Source of the DNA: Saprolegnia diclina VS20
Taxonomy: Eukaryota > Oomycota > Saprolegniomycetes > Saprolegniales > Saprolegniaceae
Length of the DNA stretch: 64,000 nucleotides
NCBI RefSeq assembly: GCF_000281045.1
Contig: NW_008246089.1
Coordinates: 268,737 to 332,736 of the forward strand
Direction: 5' to 3'
The first letter of the stretch is position 1. Every line of letters begins with the position of its first letter. The notes below the pieces were generated by a model, which saw nothing but the letters and a program-made list of their open reading frames with translations, was not told the origin of the DNA and did not search any database. Positions 42,800 through 54,206 of the stretch are shown here, piece after piece. The translations under genes and the position numbers were made by a program.

Positions 42800-44123
42800 T
42801 CAGGTAGTATGACCATGGACAGAAGCTGCGACCGTATACATGGCCTTCACGCGCGGGTCCAAGAGCACCTCGAACTGCATCTGGAACGGCCGCGCGTCCA
42901 CTGCGCAGCGTCGCATGGAGGGATACGTGCCGTGCGTAAAGAACGCGGTGAGAAGCGCGTGCACGCAGCTACTCGGCTGGCTTACACTCGCGCCGTGACC
43001 ATAGCCATCGCGCACCACGAGCGCAGCGTTGGTGACCCCGAGCCTGCGAACGATGTCCTCTGCTGTCGCCTTGGTCGCCCATGCGTCGAGCTCTGTGGCC
43101 AGAACCAAGATACGATTGCGATACAGAGTTGACGCCAATGGCATAGTACGGGGTGGTATCCTCTCGGAACAAGCAATGGGATGTGACGCAAGCAGTGGAA
43201 GTCGAGCGACGTCACGCCACGCACTTGCGCTGGACGAAGGACACTTGACATCATCTCGCCACGACGCGATGTCGACGCTCTCGTTGCGCAGGAGCTTGGT
43301 CATCGTGGATGCCAGCCGCGGCCATCGACTGGGCACCGCCATTGCCCGAGCCACGGTTCGGCGCAACACCGACCCTTGGAGCGTGTCGCCTGTCGCTGTC
43401 GTCCAGGGCGACGCATCAACACGTTTGAGGAAAGCTGGCAACTGACCCACCGGCAGCGACGCGAGCGGGCAGCCACCTGCGCCGGCCACGGCACACTCGT
43501 TCAGAAAGGCGCGCAGTGTGGTCTCGAGGGTGACCAAGGACACGTGTCCGTCGTCATTTGGTATCGCGTCCAGAACGATGCGGCCAACCTTGTCGGGAAA
43601 GGTCGTCGCGTACGCAAGCCCGAGGCGACTACAGTAGAGCGTGCATGAGCATCTACTGTCGTCCAAGCTTCGAACCGTACGCGCCATCCGAGAGGCCAAA
43701 GTAGTGCAAGACGTCGCTGTGCACGGCACGACGAAGTGCGTCAAGGGCCATGACTGATTCTGCCCCATCCTGGCGCCCGTCCGACGTTGCAAAGGTGTGT
43801 GCATCGAGCGCTACAATGTCATAGAGACCGCCCGTGAGCAGTGCGACGCTGGGCGTGGCCATGGAGGCACTGGCGCCGCCGCGATGCACGACGATCGTCC
43901 CTTTGGACGCTGTCCCCGGCGGGACCATGTACGCTTGGACGGCCAAAGCGAGGGGGTGGCCGGGCACAGTAAGCGTGCCGCAGCGGTATCGCATGTCGAT
44001 TTGTCCGCAAGAATCACGCCAGTGGAGCGCGCTATTTGGGCGGCGAAGAAGCCAGACCGAGGCGTCCAAAACCACGGCAGTCGGCAAAAGTTGCACGTAC
44101 AACACGAGCAGCGCCAGCAGCAT
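42800..44123 (-). CDS. Divergent S33-type hydrolase, probably degenerate (copy 3)
   Basis: Minus-strand exons 44123-43681 and 43628-42800 (423 aa). Clearly a relative of the tandem S33 pair: hydrophobic start LLALLVLYVQLLP, then AYATTFPDKVGRIVLDAIP and [20 protein letters not shown]. The intron (52 nt) sits at the same codon and phase 2, right after the nucleophile elbow. Changes: the Gly/Pro-rich oxyanion stretch of the other copies is replaced by HRGGASASM; about 55 residues before the elbow are missing, including the DPRG motif; the elbow reads GLSDGA. Ser, Asp (in TELDAW) and His of the triad remain. It may be a modified enzyme, an inactive paralogue, or an ageing pseudogene without stops. 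The frame extends upstream to 44186 but only with a TTG. Confidence 0.72.
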
Positions 44124-45164
44124 ATTGACAAATGACCGTTGCGACGCCTGCCATAGCGGAATGCGTGCGATAAGGAGTGTTGGCAAGGTGGCCCCTTCAA
44201 CAACAAGAACTGAGCTCTGAACGCTCGTGTGTTGATGTGTGGGAGCGACTATTCTTGTGTACTAGTAGGTGCTTATGGACGCCACCAACCCTTGACTGTG
44301 GAATGTGCGTCATGTCAAATATGTCTTTGGCCGAGTGTATCAAGAGTTCTTGAAAACAACCTTGCCTTCAAGGGCTGGATTGGTGTCGGTTGGCACGGGA
44401 CCTACTAGTAGTAAAGCTAGTTCACCGTCCCACAAACTAATTCTGCAAGAGACATGAATAAATCGCATTTTGATATGACATTGTGTACAAATATTTTCGC
44501 TCGGAGAAGCCCAAAGGTCTTACAGACTGTGTTGCCACTTGGTCACTCTGGCTACACTGTAGATGAGGTCGAACAGCAAGTCGATACGAGCCAAACTTGG
44601 CGCTGAAAGGCTCTGTTGTGGCCAATGTCTCGTGCGACGATGAAAGGGGCTCGAGAATACTACCCCATCCGTCCGATTCGATGATAACGGGGTGACCGGG
44701 TAGGAACTTTTGTATTGAATGCGAAGCGTTGATTCACGGTATTGCGACGACGGCGCGTTGGCCTAGACAAAAGTCAACACTCGACCTTCGCTGTGCTGCG
44801 GCCAACTCGCCGTCGTCAGTCTTCGCGCGCTTCTGAAATCGCACCTAATCGGAAAACTGCATGAATATCAGTCAAGTACGCTGGCGCACTTAGATGAAGT
44901 AGATTCACTTTAATCGAGTAATTCGTCCCGACAATAGACAGCACTTAATGGGACTGCAAATTCGCACTTCACGGGACATGCTCCACGCGATGTGATTAGC
45001 CTAGACCAAAACAATTGCGTTTCATTGGCCAAATGGCTAGATATATAGCCAATGGGCTGGCCAAAAAATACGAATTCATCCTTGGGATGCTGGCAAATGG
45101 ATCGAACTTTCGGGCTGTTGGCGGCTCCGTTATTCAGTCGGCCACCAACCTCCGACGACCAAGC
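44124..45164. other. Intergenic spacer, no gene seen
   Basis: About 1 kb between divergent genes, AT-richer than the genes. ATTGG and CCAAT elements near 45024 and 45049 lie before the MYND gene. No RNA gene or open frame with coding character was recognised. Confidence 0.5.
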
Positions 45165-46261
45165 ATGGCCCACCGAGCGCCCACGACCCGCGCACCGCCC
45201 AACGGCCCGGACGGGTTTCCGCCAATGCACATGCTGCAAGCCATGCTCAACCAAGCGCAACGCTCCGTCGACAAGCTCAACAAGATCAACGACAAGAAGA
45301 GAAACGGCGACAACCACGCAAGCGACGACGATGACGATGCATCGGACGACGACGACGCATACGACGACGACGGCAACGCTAACGAGCGCCTCGACATGTT
45401 TGGCAACCCGATGCCCCGGGCCACGCGCCGCAAGCCGGCGTCGGCGGCGCGCCTCACGCTGCGTCTCAAGCAAATGTTTGTGCCCCGGCGCTGCGAAGTG
45501 GTCGACTGCGACCTCGACGGCGCCGATGTCAAGCCGTGCGCCAAGTGCCGCTGCGTCTTTTACTGCGGCCGCGACCACCAGCGCCAGGACTGGGCCCGCC
45601 ACAAGATCGACTGCAAGCACATTGCGAGCCTCGGCCTCTCGGGCATCCCGTACGACGAAGACGAAGAGCTCGAGAAGTTTCCATTTGACGTGTTTCCCGT
45701 CGTCAACTCGACGGTCGACACGTGCTTTGTCTGCGGCGCCGGCGAGAGCGAGGTGCATTTGGGCGTCACCGAGTGCTGCGGCCTCGTCGTTTGCGACAAC
45801 GAGCACGAGTACCTCATGGGCAGCTACAGCCGCAAGCACTGCTGGCGGTCGCACGGAAAGTACGACTGGCTTGTCTACCCTACTGACATCGCAATGCTAA
45901 CAACTCGCTGCAACGTAGATATACGACCTGCGGGTTTCACAAGAAGGAGGGCCACGGTCACCCCGACTGGCGCACGTGCCCGCACATGGAGTGCGTCAAG
46001 CAGCGCGAGAACCGGTCGGACCCGCGCGGCGGCGGTGGCGGGCGGAGCTGGTACGCGACCAACGGCTTCAACGCGACGCCGATGCTCGCCTCCGACATTC
46101 CCAAAGGCAGCATGCTCACGGGCAAGTGCGCGACGTGCCCACGCCGCATTGCCGACGGCTGGGACAACGTGGCGATGACCAAGGATGGCACACTCTGCAC
46201 TGTCTGCGGCAAAGTGCCTCCCGGCGCGCCCCCGGGTGGTGTGTCGTTCCAACTGCGCTAA
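45165..46261 (+). CDS. MYND-type zinc finger protein, 345 aa
   Basis: Exons 45165-45859 and 45919-46261; 59-nt intron. The MYND finger lies at residues about 108-150: CEVVDCDLDGADVKPCAKC, then CVFYCGRDHQRQDWARHK and C. It is preceded by an acidic Asp-rich tract and followed by a second Cys-rich region (CFVCGAGESEVHLGVTECCG, CDNEHEY, HCWRSHGKYTTCGFHKKEG, DWRTCPHMEC) and a third pair (CATCPRR, CTVCGK), so the whole C-terminal half looks zinc-bound. MYND domains bind proline-rich partners. No SET domain is present. Function is unknown. The start was taken at MAHRAPTTR; an earlier in-frame ATG (45015) adds sequence without coding character. Confidence 0.78.
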
Positions 46262-46356
46262 GTGGTCTCGCCACTCAACGATCCAACTATCCAAGTATCC
46301 AAGAACCGCAAACACGATACGTATTAGCCTACGACGTCGCTACTCGATCGGTTTGC

Positions 46357-47833
46357 TCAATGCTCCATGATACCACGTGCCTTTGTTTCGGGCAGCCACT
46401 TGTAAAACACAGCCAAGCAGACTGCGTACGTCAAGCCATAGCCACCAAAGGTCGCGCCGACCCCAATGCTCTCAAAGAGCGAGAGCATCGTGCCGTTGAT
46501 GAGGAGCGAGAACGCCGACATGGCGAACGTGCAGTAGCTCATGTAGCGCGCGCGGACCGCGCCATGACCAAACATCTCCGAGACGATGAGCACAAAGAGG
46601 AGGCCCGGGCCGCACGTTTGAAAGACGACGAGGAGCGCGAGCGCCAGAATGAGCACGTTCGAAGCTGCCGAGTGCGGCGTGTCGATCGACGGTACAAATT
46701 CAAAGAGCACAAAGCAGGCGAGAAAGGCGACGACGACGACCGTGTGCGTCACGAGGTAGATGTGGCGCCGCGAGTACTTGCGCACGAGGAACACCATGGC
46801 AACGACGACGGCGAGCACCGAGAGGAGGCAAAAGCTCATGCCAACAAGGTTCGAGTCGTGGCGCGAGAACGATGCCGACGACTTGGACACGATCTGCGGA
46901 CCATAAAAGAGCGATGCGTCGATCGAGTTGTTGGAGTACGCAAGCAAAATGCCGATCCAGAGTTCCCGCACCGAGTGGGGGCTGCCGAGAGACTCGGGTG
47001 TTAGCGGCGTCGCATCGTTTGCGTCCAGTCGCGCCTCGAGCGCCGAGGTCGCGGCGAGGTCGTTCTTGTAGCCGCGCCACGCTTGGCTTTCCTTGAAGAG
47101 ACCCGTGAGAAAGCTGGTTGCAATCGCGGCGGCGGGCAGAGAGCCCAGCAGCATCGTGAGGAGCCAGCTCTCGGAGAGCAAAATGACAACGTACGGCAGC
47201 ACCGTGCCCGAGAGGACGCTAGCCATAGCCACTGGTCGTGAGGCGACAGGCGACGAAGACAGGAGTTGCCTACCCGAGCTGGTAAAAGGCGACGGCCATG
47301 CCACGCGTGGCCGTGTCCGTCCCCTCGGCAATGTACATGGGCAAAATCAGGATCGAGAGCCCGTTGCCGACGCCGGTGCAGAGCCGCCAGAAGAGGAACG
47401 CGCCAAAAGAGCTGTGCCACGCAGCCGACCCGACCGCGCCAAGCATGGTCATGGCGCACGCGAGCAAAGCGACGTTGCGCCGGCCAAAGATGTCGGCGAG
47501 CCGCCCGCCGATCAGCATGGCCGCCGCGTCACTTAGCGTCGCGGCCGCACTGGCCATCTCTTGGTGCGACGTTGAGAGGTTCTATACGAGACGCACATGA
47601 GCGATTCGTCGACGCACGATGGCATGTACGAGGCTGTCGGCAATGTAGGGCAGCGACGGCGCAATGCTAGGCGACATGAGCGGCGGGATCAAGCGATGCA
47701 TCTACCTGACGTTGTAGCCGTAGATCATACCGCCGACGAGGCTGAACGCAAACCATAGCGGCGGCGCAAGACGGTACTTGTGCATGGCGGCCGACGGAAG
47801 AACGGAGAGTAAGTGCTGGCGCTCGCTGCTCAT
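46357..47833 (-). CDS. MFS sugar porter-type transporter, 444 aa
   Basis: Minus-strand exons 47833-47706, 47666-47630, 47581-47274 and 47218-46357. Member of the major facilitator superfamily, sugar porter group, in plasma or organelle membrane. The first helix FSLVGGMIYGYNVS is completed by a 37-nt exon (IAPSLPYIADSL). The helix 2-3 loop GGRLADIFGRR is the canonical MFS motif A, PMYIAEGTDTATRG matches the helix 4-5 region with the Arg-Gly motif, and the C-terminus ends with the sugar-porter LPETK signature. About 12 helices can be drawn. At 444 aa it is a little short for the family; the central cytoplasmic loop is brief. Substrate unknown. CCAAT elements stand near 47889 and 47930, upstream of the start. 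Confidence 0.85.
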
Positions 47834-48044
47834 CGTCGTTGTGACCCAGGTGATGGCCGACAACCACACTGCGATCAGTATTTCAGCCAATGGCCTTTCG
47901 CAACGGCTGTTGACACGACGGAATTTTAGCCAATCCTTGACGTTCATCGAACGCGGCCTTTCTGTGTTTGATTGAAGTTGGGTATCTTTTGCGTTTAGAG
48001 AAAGGACAGAGCGGCGCAGGAGTGTAAGTGTATTCAACGAGCAT

Positions 48045-49446
48045 TTACAGTCGCTTGCGCAACGCGTACGCGATCGCTGGCAGCAGCACCAAGGCGGCGC
48101 CGGCCACAAGGAGCGACGTCGGAATACCGTTGGTGGCCGGCGGCGCCGGAATACCCCGCGTCGACGACTTCTTGCCGCTCTTGGGCGACCGGGACGTCGT
48201 CCCGAGGTCTTCGATATCGCGCTGCACGGGCTTCTGCACGCAGCAAAACCGTCAATGAATGCCAACACGATCGGTGAGTACCTTGGTCTTGGGAAGCGCA
48301 TCGTCGAGCTTCTTGACCGCGAGCTGGCCGCACGCGCCGTCAATGTCCATGCCGTGGTTCTCGCGCACCGTGACCTTGATGTTGTACTCTTGGCGGAGGA
48401 TGCCGTGGAAGGCCATGATCTCTTCCTTCGTCGGCGACTGGTACTCGGCGTCGACGTCGGTCGCATTGTACGGGATCAGGTTGACATGCTATATCGCAAG
48501 CATCTCGTCATCGACATTGAGCAATTTGGAGATGCATACCACCGACCGCCCGGCGAGCAGCCGACCGAGGTCGTGCGCGGTCTCCAGCGCGTCGTTGACG
48601 CCGCGCAGCATGATGTATTCCATCATGACCATGCGGTTCTCACGGTCTTTGAGGTGGTCGTCGATCGCCGCCATAAGCTTATCGAGCGGGTACGCTTTCG
48701 CCGTCGGTACGATCTTGACGCGGATCTCCTGCGTCGGCGCGTGCAGCGACAGCGCAAGGCGGATCAGCGGTGCGTCCTATATAGCCATATTGAGAACTGC
48801 GTGTTGCTTGACGAGAGACCTCTTTGAGCTGGCGAATGCGATGGATGACACCGACTGTCGAGAGCGTAATGTACTTGGGCGCAAGGCCAAACACCGACGT
48901 CATGGCCTTGATGGCGCCGAGGACGGCGTCGTAGTTGTTGAGCGGTTCGCCCATGCCCATGAAGACCACGTTGCGGATCGGCGCCACGCAGAACGCGTGC
49001 GCAAGTTGCTCGAGGATCTCGCCGGCCGCCAAGTCGGCAATGATGCCCATCGTGCCCGTCGCGCAAAAGGTGCAGCCCATTTGACAGCCGACCTGGCTCG
49101 AGACGCAGAGCGTGTTGCGGCCCGAGTGCTTCATGATGACGGCCTCGACGTTGTGGCCGTCTTGGAGCGTCACGAGGAGCTTTACAGTACCATCCCGCGA
49201 CACGTGCTTCTCGGCGATCGTCGTCGAGAAGATGCGAAAGTTGGCTTCGAGGAGCGGGTAGAGCTCCTTGGGCAGCTGCGGGATGTCACGGATCGAGACG
49301 TTGGCGTTCTGCGCCTGAACCTGCGACGCAATGTACTTCCAGATCTTCTGCGCGTGCACCTGCTTCATACCATGGGCCTCGAGGAACTCGGGCAGCAGCT
49401 TCGGGTCCAGGAGCGGCGCCGGCGACAGGACACGCTTCTTGACCAT
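48045..49446 (-). CDS. RlmN-type radical SAM RNA methyltransferase with C-terminal membrane anchor
   Basis: Minus-strand exons 49446-48820, 48776-48540, 48488-48282 and 48233-48045 (419 aa). In bacteria RlmN methylates C2 of adenine in 23S rRNA and some tRNAs by a radical mechanism. All key residues are seen: first Cys of the pair in NTLCVSSQVGC, iron-sulfur motif CQMGCTFC, GMGEPLNNYD, STVGVIHRI, SLHAPTQEIR and the methyl-carrying Cys in GACGQL. The unusual part is a last exon of about 60 residues: a basic, Ser/Pro linker, one hydrophobic helix (SLLVAGAALVLLPAIAYAL) and a basic end RKRL, the layout of a tail anchor to the mitochondrial outer or another organelle membrane. The gene is probably of bacterial or organellar ancestry. 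Four CCAAT elements lie 16-69 bp before the start. Confidence 0.88.
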
Positions 49447-49461
49447 ACCGGTTGATTTTTC

Positions 49462-49514
49462 GATTGGACCAACCACCAATCGACCAATCGCGGCAGAGAT
49501 CGCAATGTGATTGG
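49462..49514. promoter_or_regulatory. Cluster of four CCAAT boxes
   Basis: GATTGG at 49462, CCAAT at 49476 and 49484, and ATTGG at 49510, in both orientations, all within 70 bp of the RlmN-type start. The densest such cluster in the window; an NF-Y-type activator site is the natural reading. Confidence 0.5.
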
Positions 49515-50060
49515 TTGAAATTATACCGTCGGACGGCAACCATCTTCGCCGACGCCACGTGGGCTCTGTCTTGCACACGTGTACAAGTATATTTCTCAAC
49601 TAGTCATAAATTTAGTAGCAAATCGTCGTCGGAGTTGGCGTTAGCAATCGGTAATGATTTCCATTTCGGGTTGAATCTGGCCTTGTCGCGGTTAGGTGAT
49701 GGGTAGTATTATAGACGCGCGCTCTCGGTTTGTGCTCGTTGATGGTGGCCCGAGTAGCCGCGTTGTCCCAACTGCTACTCCGACTGCTCGACTTGAGCTC
49801 GACTTGAGCTACAACATCTTTGATTCCACTTCACTCTATGCTTTATAAGCCTCAATACATGCTCACGACATTTTCGCGACGCCGAGGGCTAGGTGTTGGC
49901 TGCAATAGAGGCTCCCTAGACCAACTCAACGGGAATGGCAAGGGAATGACGAACTTTCGTGGGTCGGTTGACGTGTTGTAAGCACAGGACACAGGCACGC
50001 GACAGCTGTGTTTTATAAAAAATAAATAGGCTGTGCTGCCAAGTCTCGAATTGTTGGCGG
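49515..50060. other. Spacer with 11-bp tandem repeat, no gene seen
   Basis: About 550 bp between the RlmN-type promoter and the 3' end of the 1000-aa gene. An 11-bp unit CTCGACTTGAG is repeated in tandem at 49787-49808. No coding sequence is recognised. Confidence 0.5.
49787..49808. repeat. Tandem 11-bp repeat (two units)
   Basis: CTCGACTTGAG twice in direct succession; each unit also contains the near-palindrome CTCGAC/CTTGAG. In a non-coding spacer, no function assigned. Confidence 0.6.
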
Positions 50061-53000
50061 CTACCGTGAGAGGCCGACGGGTGGCTGTTGCTTGGGCACA
50101 AAGGCGGGTGACTCGAGCTTCAGGCTCGACTCGACACCCGACGGCACAAACACCGGCGCGCTCGCGTTTGGCACTTTGGTGGGCTTTGGAGCGTCGGGTT
50201 TCGGCGCCTTCTTTCGGCGCGAACACTTGTGTTTCTATGCCATCGCTGAGTCTTTTGTATCAAGTTGATATGTCAATACCTTTTTGTTTTGCTCACACGT
50301 CGCTCGGTTTTCGTCCAAGAGGTGACTAGACACAGTACGCGCTATAGACCACTGGACAACGTATGTCCAAATTATACCTCTGCACATACACCTTGGGGTT
50401 GAACGGGTGGTCGTCGGAAATGATAAAGTCGGCTGGGTATTGCTCCAGGAACTTTTTGAGCCCGCCAAACTGCTCCTTGAGGGCCACCGAGAGCGTCGAG
50501 TTGGCGGTGGCGTCCTGGAGACACTTGCCGATCTCACCGATCGGGAGCGGACCCTTCTCGTTGAGAATCGCCACGGTCTTGGTGAAGACAGCGTGCGGCG
50601 TCACGTGCCCCTGGAGCAAAAAGTCGCACATGAGCACATGGCATCTACACAAGGTGCGTCACGTGAGGGTCACGGACGACGCCGTCTCGAGTTGTACCGC
50701 AGCGCATCTTCGTCACCGCAGAGCGGATCGATGCTTTCTTCCGCCTCGGGTGTCGTCGTCGTCGCTGGGGCACCGAGCCCGAGCGACGCAAGACTCATCA
50801 TGACGTCGTTCGAGATGGCGCTGTCGGTCGTCTCCAAGTTGGTCGCGGCGCTGTCGGGTCGCCACCCGCACTGGAACCGCTTCCAAATGTTGGGAAAACA
50901 CGTATCGAGGAGCGACACACTATGACAGATCACGGCGATGAGTCGTTCGACAGGACACCAATCGATGACGAGACCTCGAGCTGGACCCGAGCGACGTCGA
51001 AATCGACGAGCTCATTTCTTTCTTAAGCGCCAGGAGCACTTGGTGCATCTTGCTGGCGCCTTGGTCGAACGCCGTGCGGATTGTCGCGGCTCTATATCCA
51101 TTCCGTCAGCTCGATCCGATCGAAATATCGCTTATAGACTGTACTCTTTCGCCGTGACGTTGCCACCGAGGTTCGAAGCGGGGTCCAGTGGGTCCATGAC
51201 GTTGAAATATTTGACCTACAGACACGACCATGAGAAAATGTCATGGTTCGCCGCTCGGTGGACCTCGAACTGCAGCATCTTGTTATGCATCTCCGCCTCG
51301 TACTCCTCGGGCGCGTCCGTGGCGAGGTGGCAGGACCGAAACTCTTGCAGCGTCGCGGGCTGCAAGAGCAAATCCCGGGCGTGGCACGGCGGCTTCGGCG
51401 CCTTCAAGATGCATCCGAGGTCGCGCGGCCCATCGATCGAGACGCAAAAGTCGTCCCACGGAAACGAGCTGTACGTGCCAAAGAAGCGCCCTACGGCCTG
51501 GAGCGGGTGGTGCAGCGACGTGTGGAAGAGGTTGAAGACGTAGAGCATGAGCACGGCGACCGTATGCGTCGAGAGCAGCGCCGAGAGCTTATAGTCGGTG
51601 ATTGAGACGTTCGTACCGCTCTCGTAGACCAGCCAGCCTTGCGCGAGGAGGACACTGCGCTTGAAGAGGTGGTTCTTGCCAATGAGACGGTCCATGGCCT
51701 CGAGGAAACACGCATTGCGCACGTCGTGGACGGCGCCATAGTCGATGAGCACCGAGACCTTCCCGACACAGCACCGGAGCTTGGGCGCACTCGCGTCGTG
51801 AACCAGCTCGACGTTGCGAATCATGAGGTCGTCCGCACACGGCGCACTCGACGACGCGACGCAAAGCGCTTCGTTGAGCTTCATGTACCATAGCGGCTTG
51901 TCGCTTGGCGTCGTAGCGTGCTGTGGCGGCAAGAAGACGCTCATCTTGAGCTGGCAGTCGGGCAGAAACATGCGCGCGGCCGAGACGCCCGACACAAACG
52001 CTTGGGCGCCCAGGACGCGCTTGACCATGCACGCGACGACGTTGCATGCCTTGAGCCGGTGGCAGACCGCGCTGGGCGTCGGTGCCAACATCGACACGAT
52101 GCGTCCGAGCCGCATGTCGACGGCGCACGGCAGCGTGTTGGACGGTACCCACGCGCACGCTGCGGTGGCCGCGCACGCCGCCATCGACGTTGACGGCCCG
52201 TGCATCGAGTGCCGCGACGCCGAGAAGAGCCCATTGGTCGTGTTTTCCCAGACGGCGCAAGACGAGTACGTGTCGCCGCTGGACGGCAGCAGCAGCGAAG
52301 GAAACGCATTCGACTCGAACGCGCTAAACGACTTGGTCGCGGTCGCAGGCTTGGAGCTTGATAAGGTATGGATCAGCGTCGACTGCCGGCCGACAGTCGC
52401 CTCGAGCTGCTTGAGCTGACCAGTGAGCTTGGCGATCGTCGTCGCGTTCATCTCGAGTCGGTCGTGAAGGGGTTTGGCGTGCGTCAAGAGCGCGAGGTAC
52501 CCGAGACCATTGTCAAAGAAGGCCGTAAAGTCAGCGTGCGCATAGGGCCCCGGCGCCCGCACGACGCGCTGCAAGATGCCGTTGAGCTCCGCAAAGACGT
52601 CGACGAGCCGAGTGTGTTCAAGGTGGACGCCTGCGAACGGCGGCAGGTCCATGCACTCACGCGCCTAGTGGGATAGCTTCAGAGATTGCTCTTGCTCGAG
52701 CAGATAAGTCTCTACCTTGGCGTACATGCGGGCAAACTGGCCAATGCAGCGCTGGACGGTCCAAGTTGTGTCCCGGAGCGAAATGCGGAGGCCAAACGTG
52801 AGCTGTGGAATGTCGTCTCGCATTGCTTCGTCACTTGCGGACGGTGGCTGCAGCACGACGGTGATGTCGCGTGCGAGTTCCTTGGCCACGTCCATCTCGA
52901 GCAGCTGCTGCGCAAGGACGGCCTTGGTAGGCATCGGACACGCAACCTCGGTGGGCGACGCGCGGAGGCTATACCAGCCATCGCCAATCTCCGAGACGAG

Positions 53001-53420
53001 CTGCGCGCGCACGAGATGCGTGAGTAGGACTGGCGGCGGCGACCGCTTGACCGCCATCGACACGGGGAGCGCGTGCATGTACTGGAGAACCCACGCAACG
53101 AACGCATCGCGCTGAAAGCAGAGCGCATGGCCAGCGCGGTCTAAGAGAGCCATGGACGGCGGCCGTAAGCCATGGCTAGGCGTCGTTGCCGGCAAGAGGT
53201 GGTCGACAAACAGTTTGAGGTCGGGTTGCGACGGCGCGTCGTCGGTGTCGCCGATCGAGAGGCCGGGCGGGCCGGCGGAAAGCGTGCGCGGCTGCAGAAA
53301 GGGCGGCGGCGCGGACGAGGACGAGGCTGCGCGGGGCTTGGCCTTGGAGCGCATCTTGTCGCGCTCGGCGAGGAGCCGGCGGCGCTGCGCCTCGAGCGCG
53401 GACGTCGCTGTCGAGGCCAT
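50061..53420 (-). CDS. DEP-PX-pseudonucleotidyltransferase-PAP/OAS1-LOTUS-like protein, 1000 aa
   Basis: Minus-strand exons 53420-52716, 52664-51264, 51215-51145, 51091-50975, 50919-50698, 50644-50378, 50325-50280 and 50234-50061 (3003 nt, in frame). Parts: DEP-like domain (about 99-155, FQRDAFVAWVLQYMHALPV); PX-like domain (about 206-290, with TWTVQRCIGQFARMYAKAR and LPPFAG joined across an intron); short coiled coil; nucleotidyltransferase fold of the poly(A)-polymerase/terminal-uridylyltransferase type; PAP/OAS1 substrate domain (about 570-740, SVLLAQGWLVYES, LSTHTVAVLMLYVFNLFH, DPLDPASNLGGNV, FPNIWKRFQCGWRPD); LOTUS-like helix domain (about 840-925, LPIGEIGKCLQDA, FGGLKKFLEQYP); basic tail with a PAM2-like NASAPVFVP. 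The catalytic DxD is replaced: LPDCQLKM stands where LPDSDIDL-like sequence is normal. So it probably binds RNA, membrane lipid and poly(A)-binding protein without polymerising. Confidence 0.82.
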
Positions 53421-54206
53421 GCGACGGGTTTTTTATACTACGAGCCTCAGCCGTGATTGGTCAAAAACCGAGAAATCTGAATTGCTGCGAATTCCGAAGT
53501 CCGAAGGCGACTTCAGCAACAGCCGCAGTGTCCCAAATATCGCTGTGATGAGTTTATGAACGGCGTCGTGATTAGTTTATTGACGGCGAATACGCTATCG
53601 ACCACAGGCAACGTGGCCTGGCCGCTCACAGAACTTGGTGGTGGTCAGCACAAAGCTACCGGTAGTACAACAGGTATCACCGTGTATGTCGGGCTCAACC
53701 GAAAATTATGCAAAAATTGGGTGGCACGGTACGCAGAGATTCCTTTTTAGTGCACCCCAACGTACCCCNNNNNNNNNNNNNNNNNNNNNNNNNNNNNNNN
53801 NNNNNNNNNNNNNNNNNNNNNNNNNNNNNNNNNNNNNNNNNNNNNNNNNNNNNNNNNNNNNNNNNNNNNNNNNNNNNNNNNNNNNNNNNNNNNNNNNNNN
53901 NNNNNNNNNNNNNNNNNNNNNNNNNNNNNNNNNNNNNNNNNNNNNNNNNNNNNNNNNNNNNNNNNNNNNNNNNNNNNNNNNNNNNNNNNNNNNNNNNNNN
54001 NNNNNNNNNNNNNNNNNNNNNNNNNNNNNNNNNNNNNNNNNNNNNNNNNNNNNNNNNNNNNNNNNNNNNNNNNNNNNNNNNNNNNNNNNNNNNNNNNNNN
54101 NNNNNNNNNNNNNNNNNNNNNNNNNNNNNNNNNNNNNNNNNNNNNNNNNNNNNNNNNNNNNNNNNNNNNNNNNNNNNNNNNNNCCCTACGCGAGGGTTTG
54201 AAATAG
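53421..54206. other. Divergent intergenic region with gap
   Basis: Holds GATTGGTCAAAAA (near 53455), 30-40 bp before the 1000-aa gene, and a 415-bp run of N. Nothing else can be named; an upstream exon of the CDC14-like gene could be in the gap. Confidence 0.5.
53769..54183. other. Assembly gap (415 N)
   Basis: Run of undetermined bases between the 1000-aa gene and the CDC14-like gene, ending 23 bp before the latter's first ATG. Confidence 0.95.

Noticed and set aside
44124-45164. Possible RNA gene or small ORF in the 1-kb spacer
   Set aside because: No tRNA, snRNA or coding pattern could be supported by eye.
51216-52652. A separate gene starting with Met at 52652, next to a separate 251-aa gene ending at 52665
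   Set aside because: A GT-TAG intron from 52715 to 52665 joins the two in frame and completes a PX-like domain, and five more introns extend the C-terminus. One gene explains the region better.
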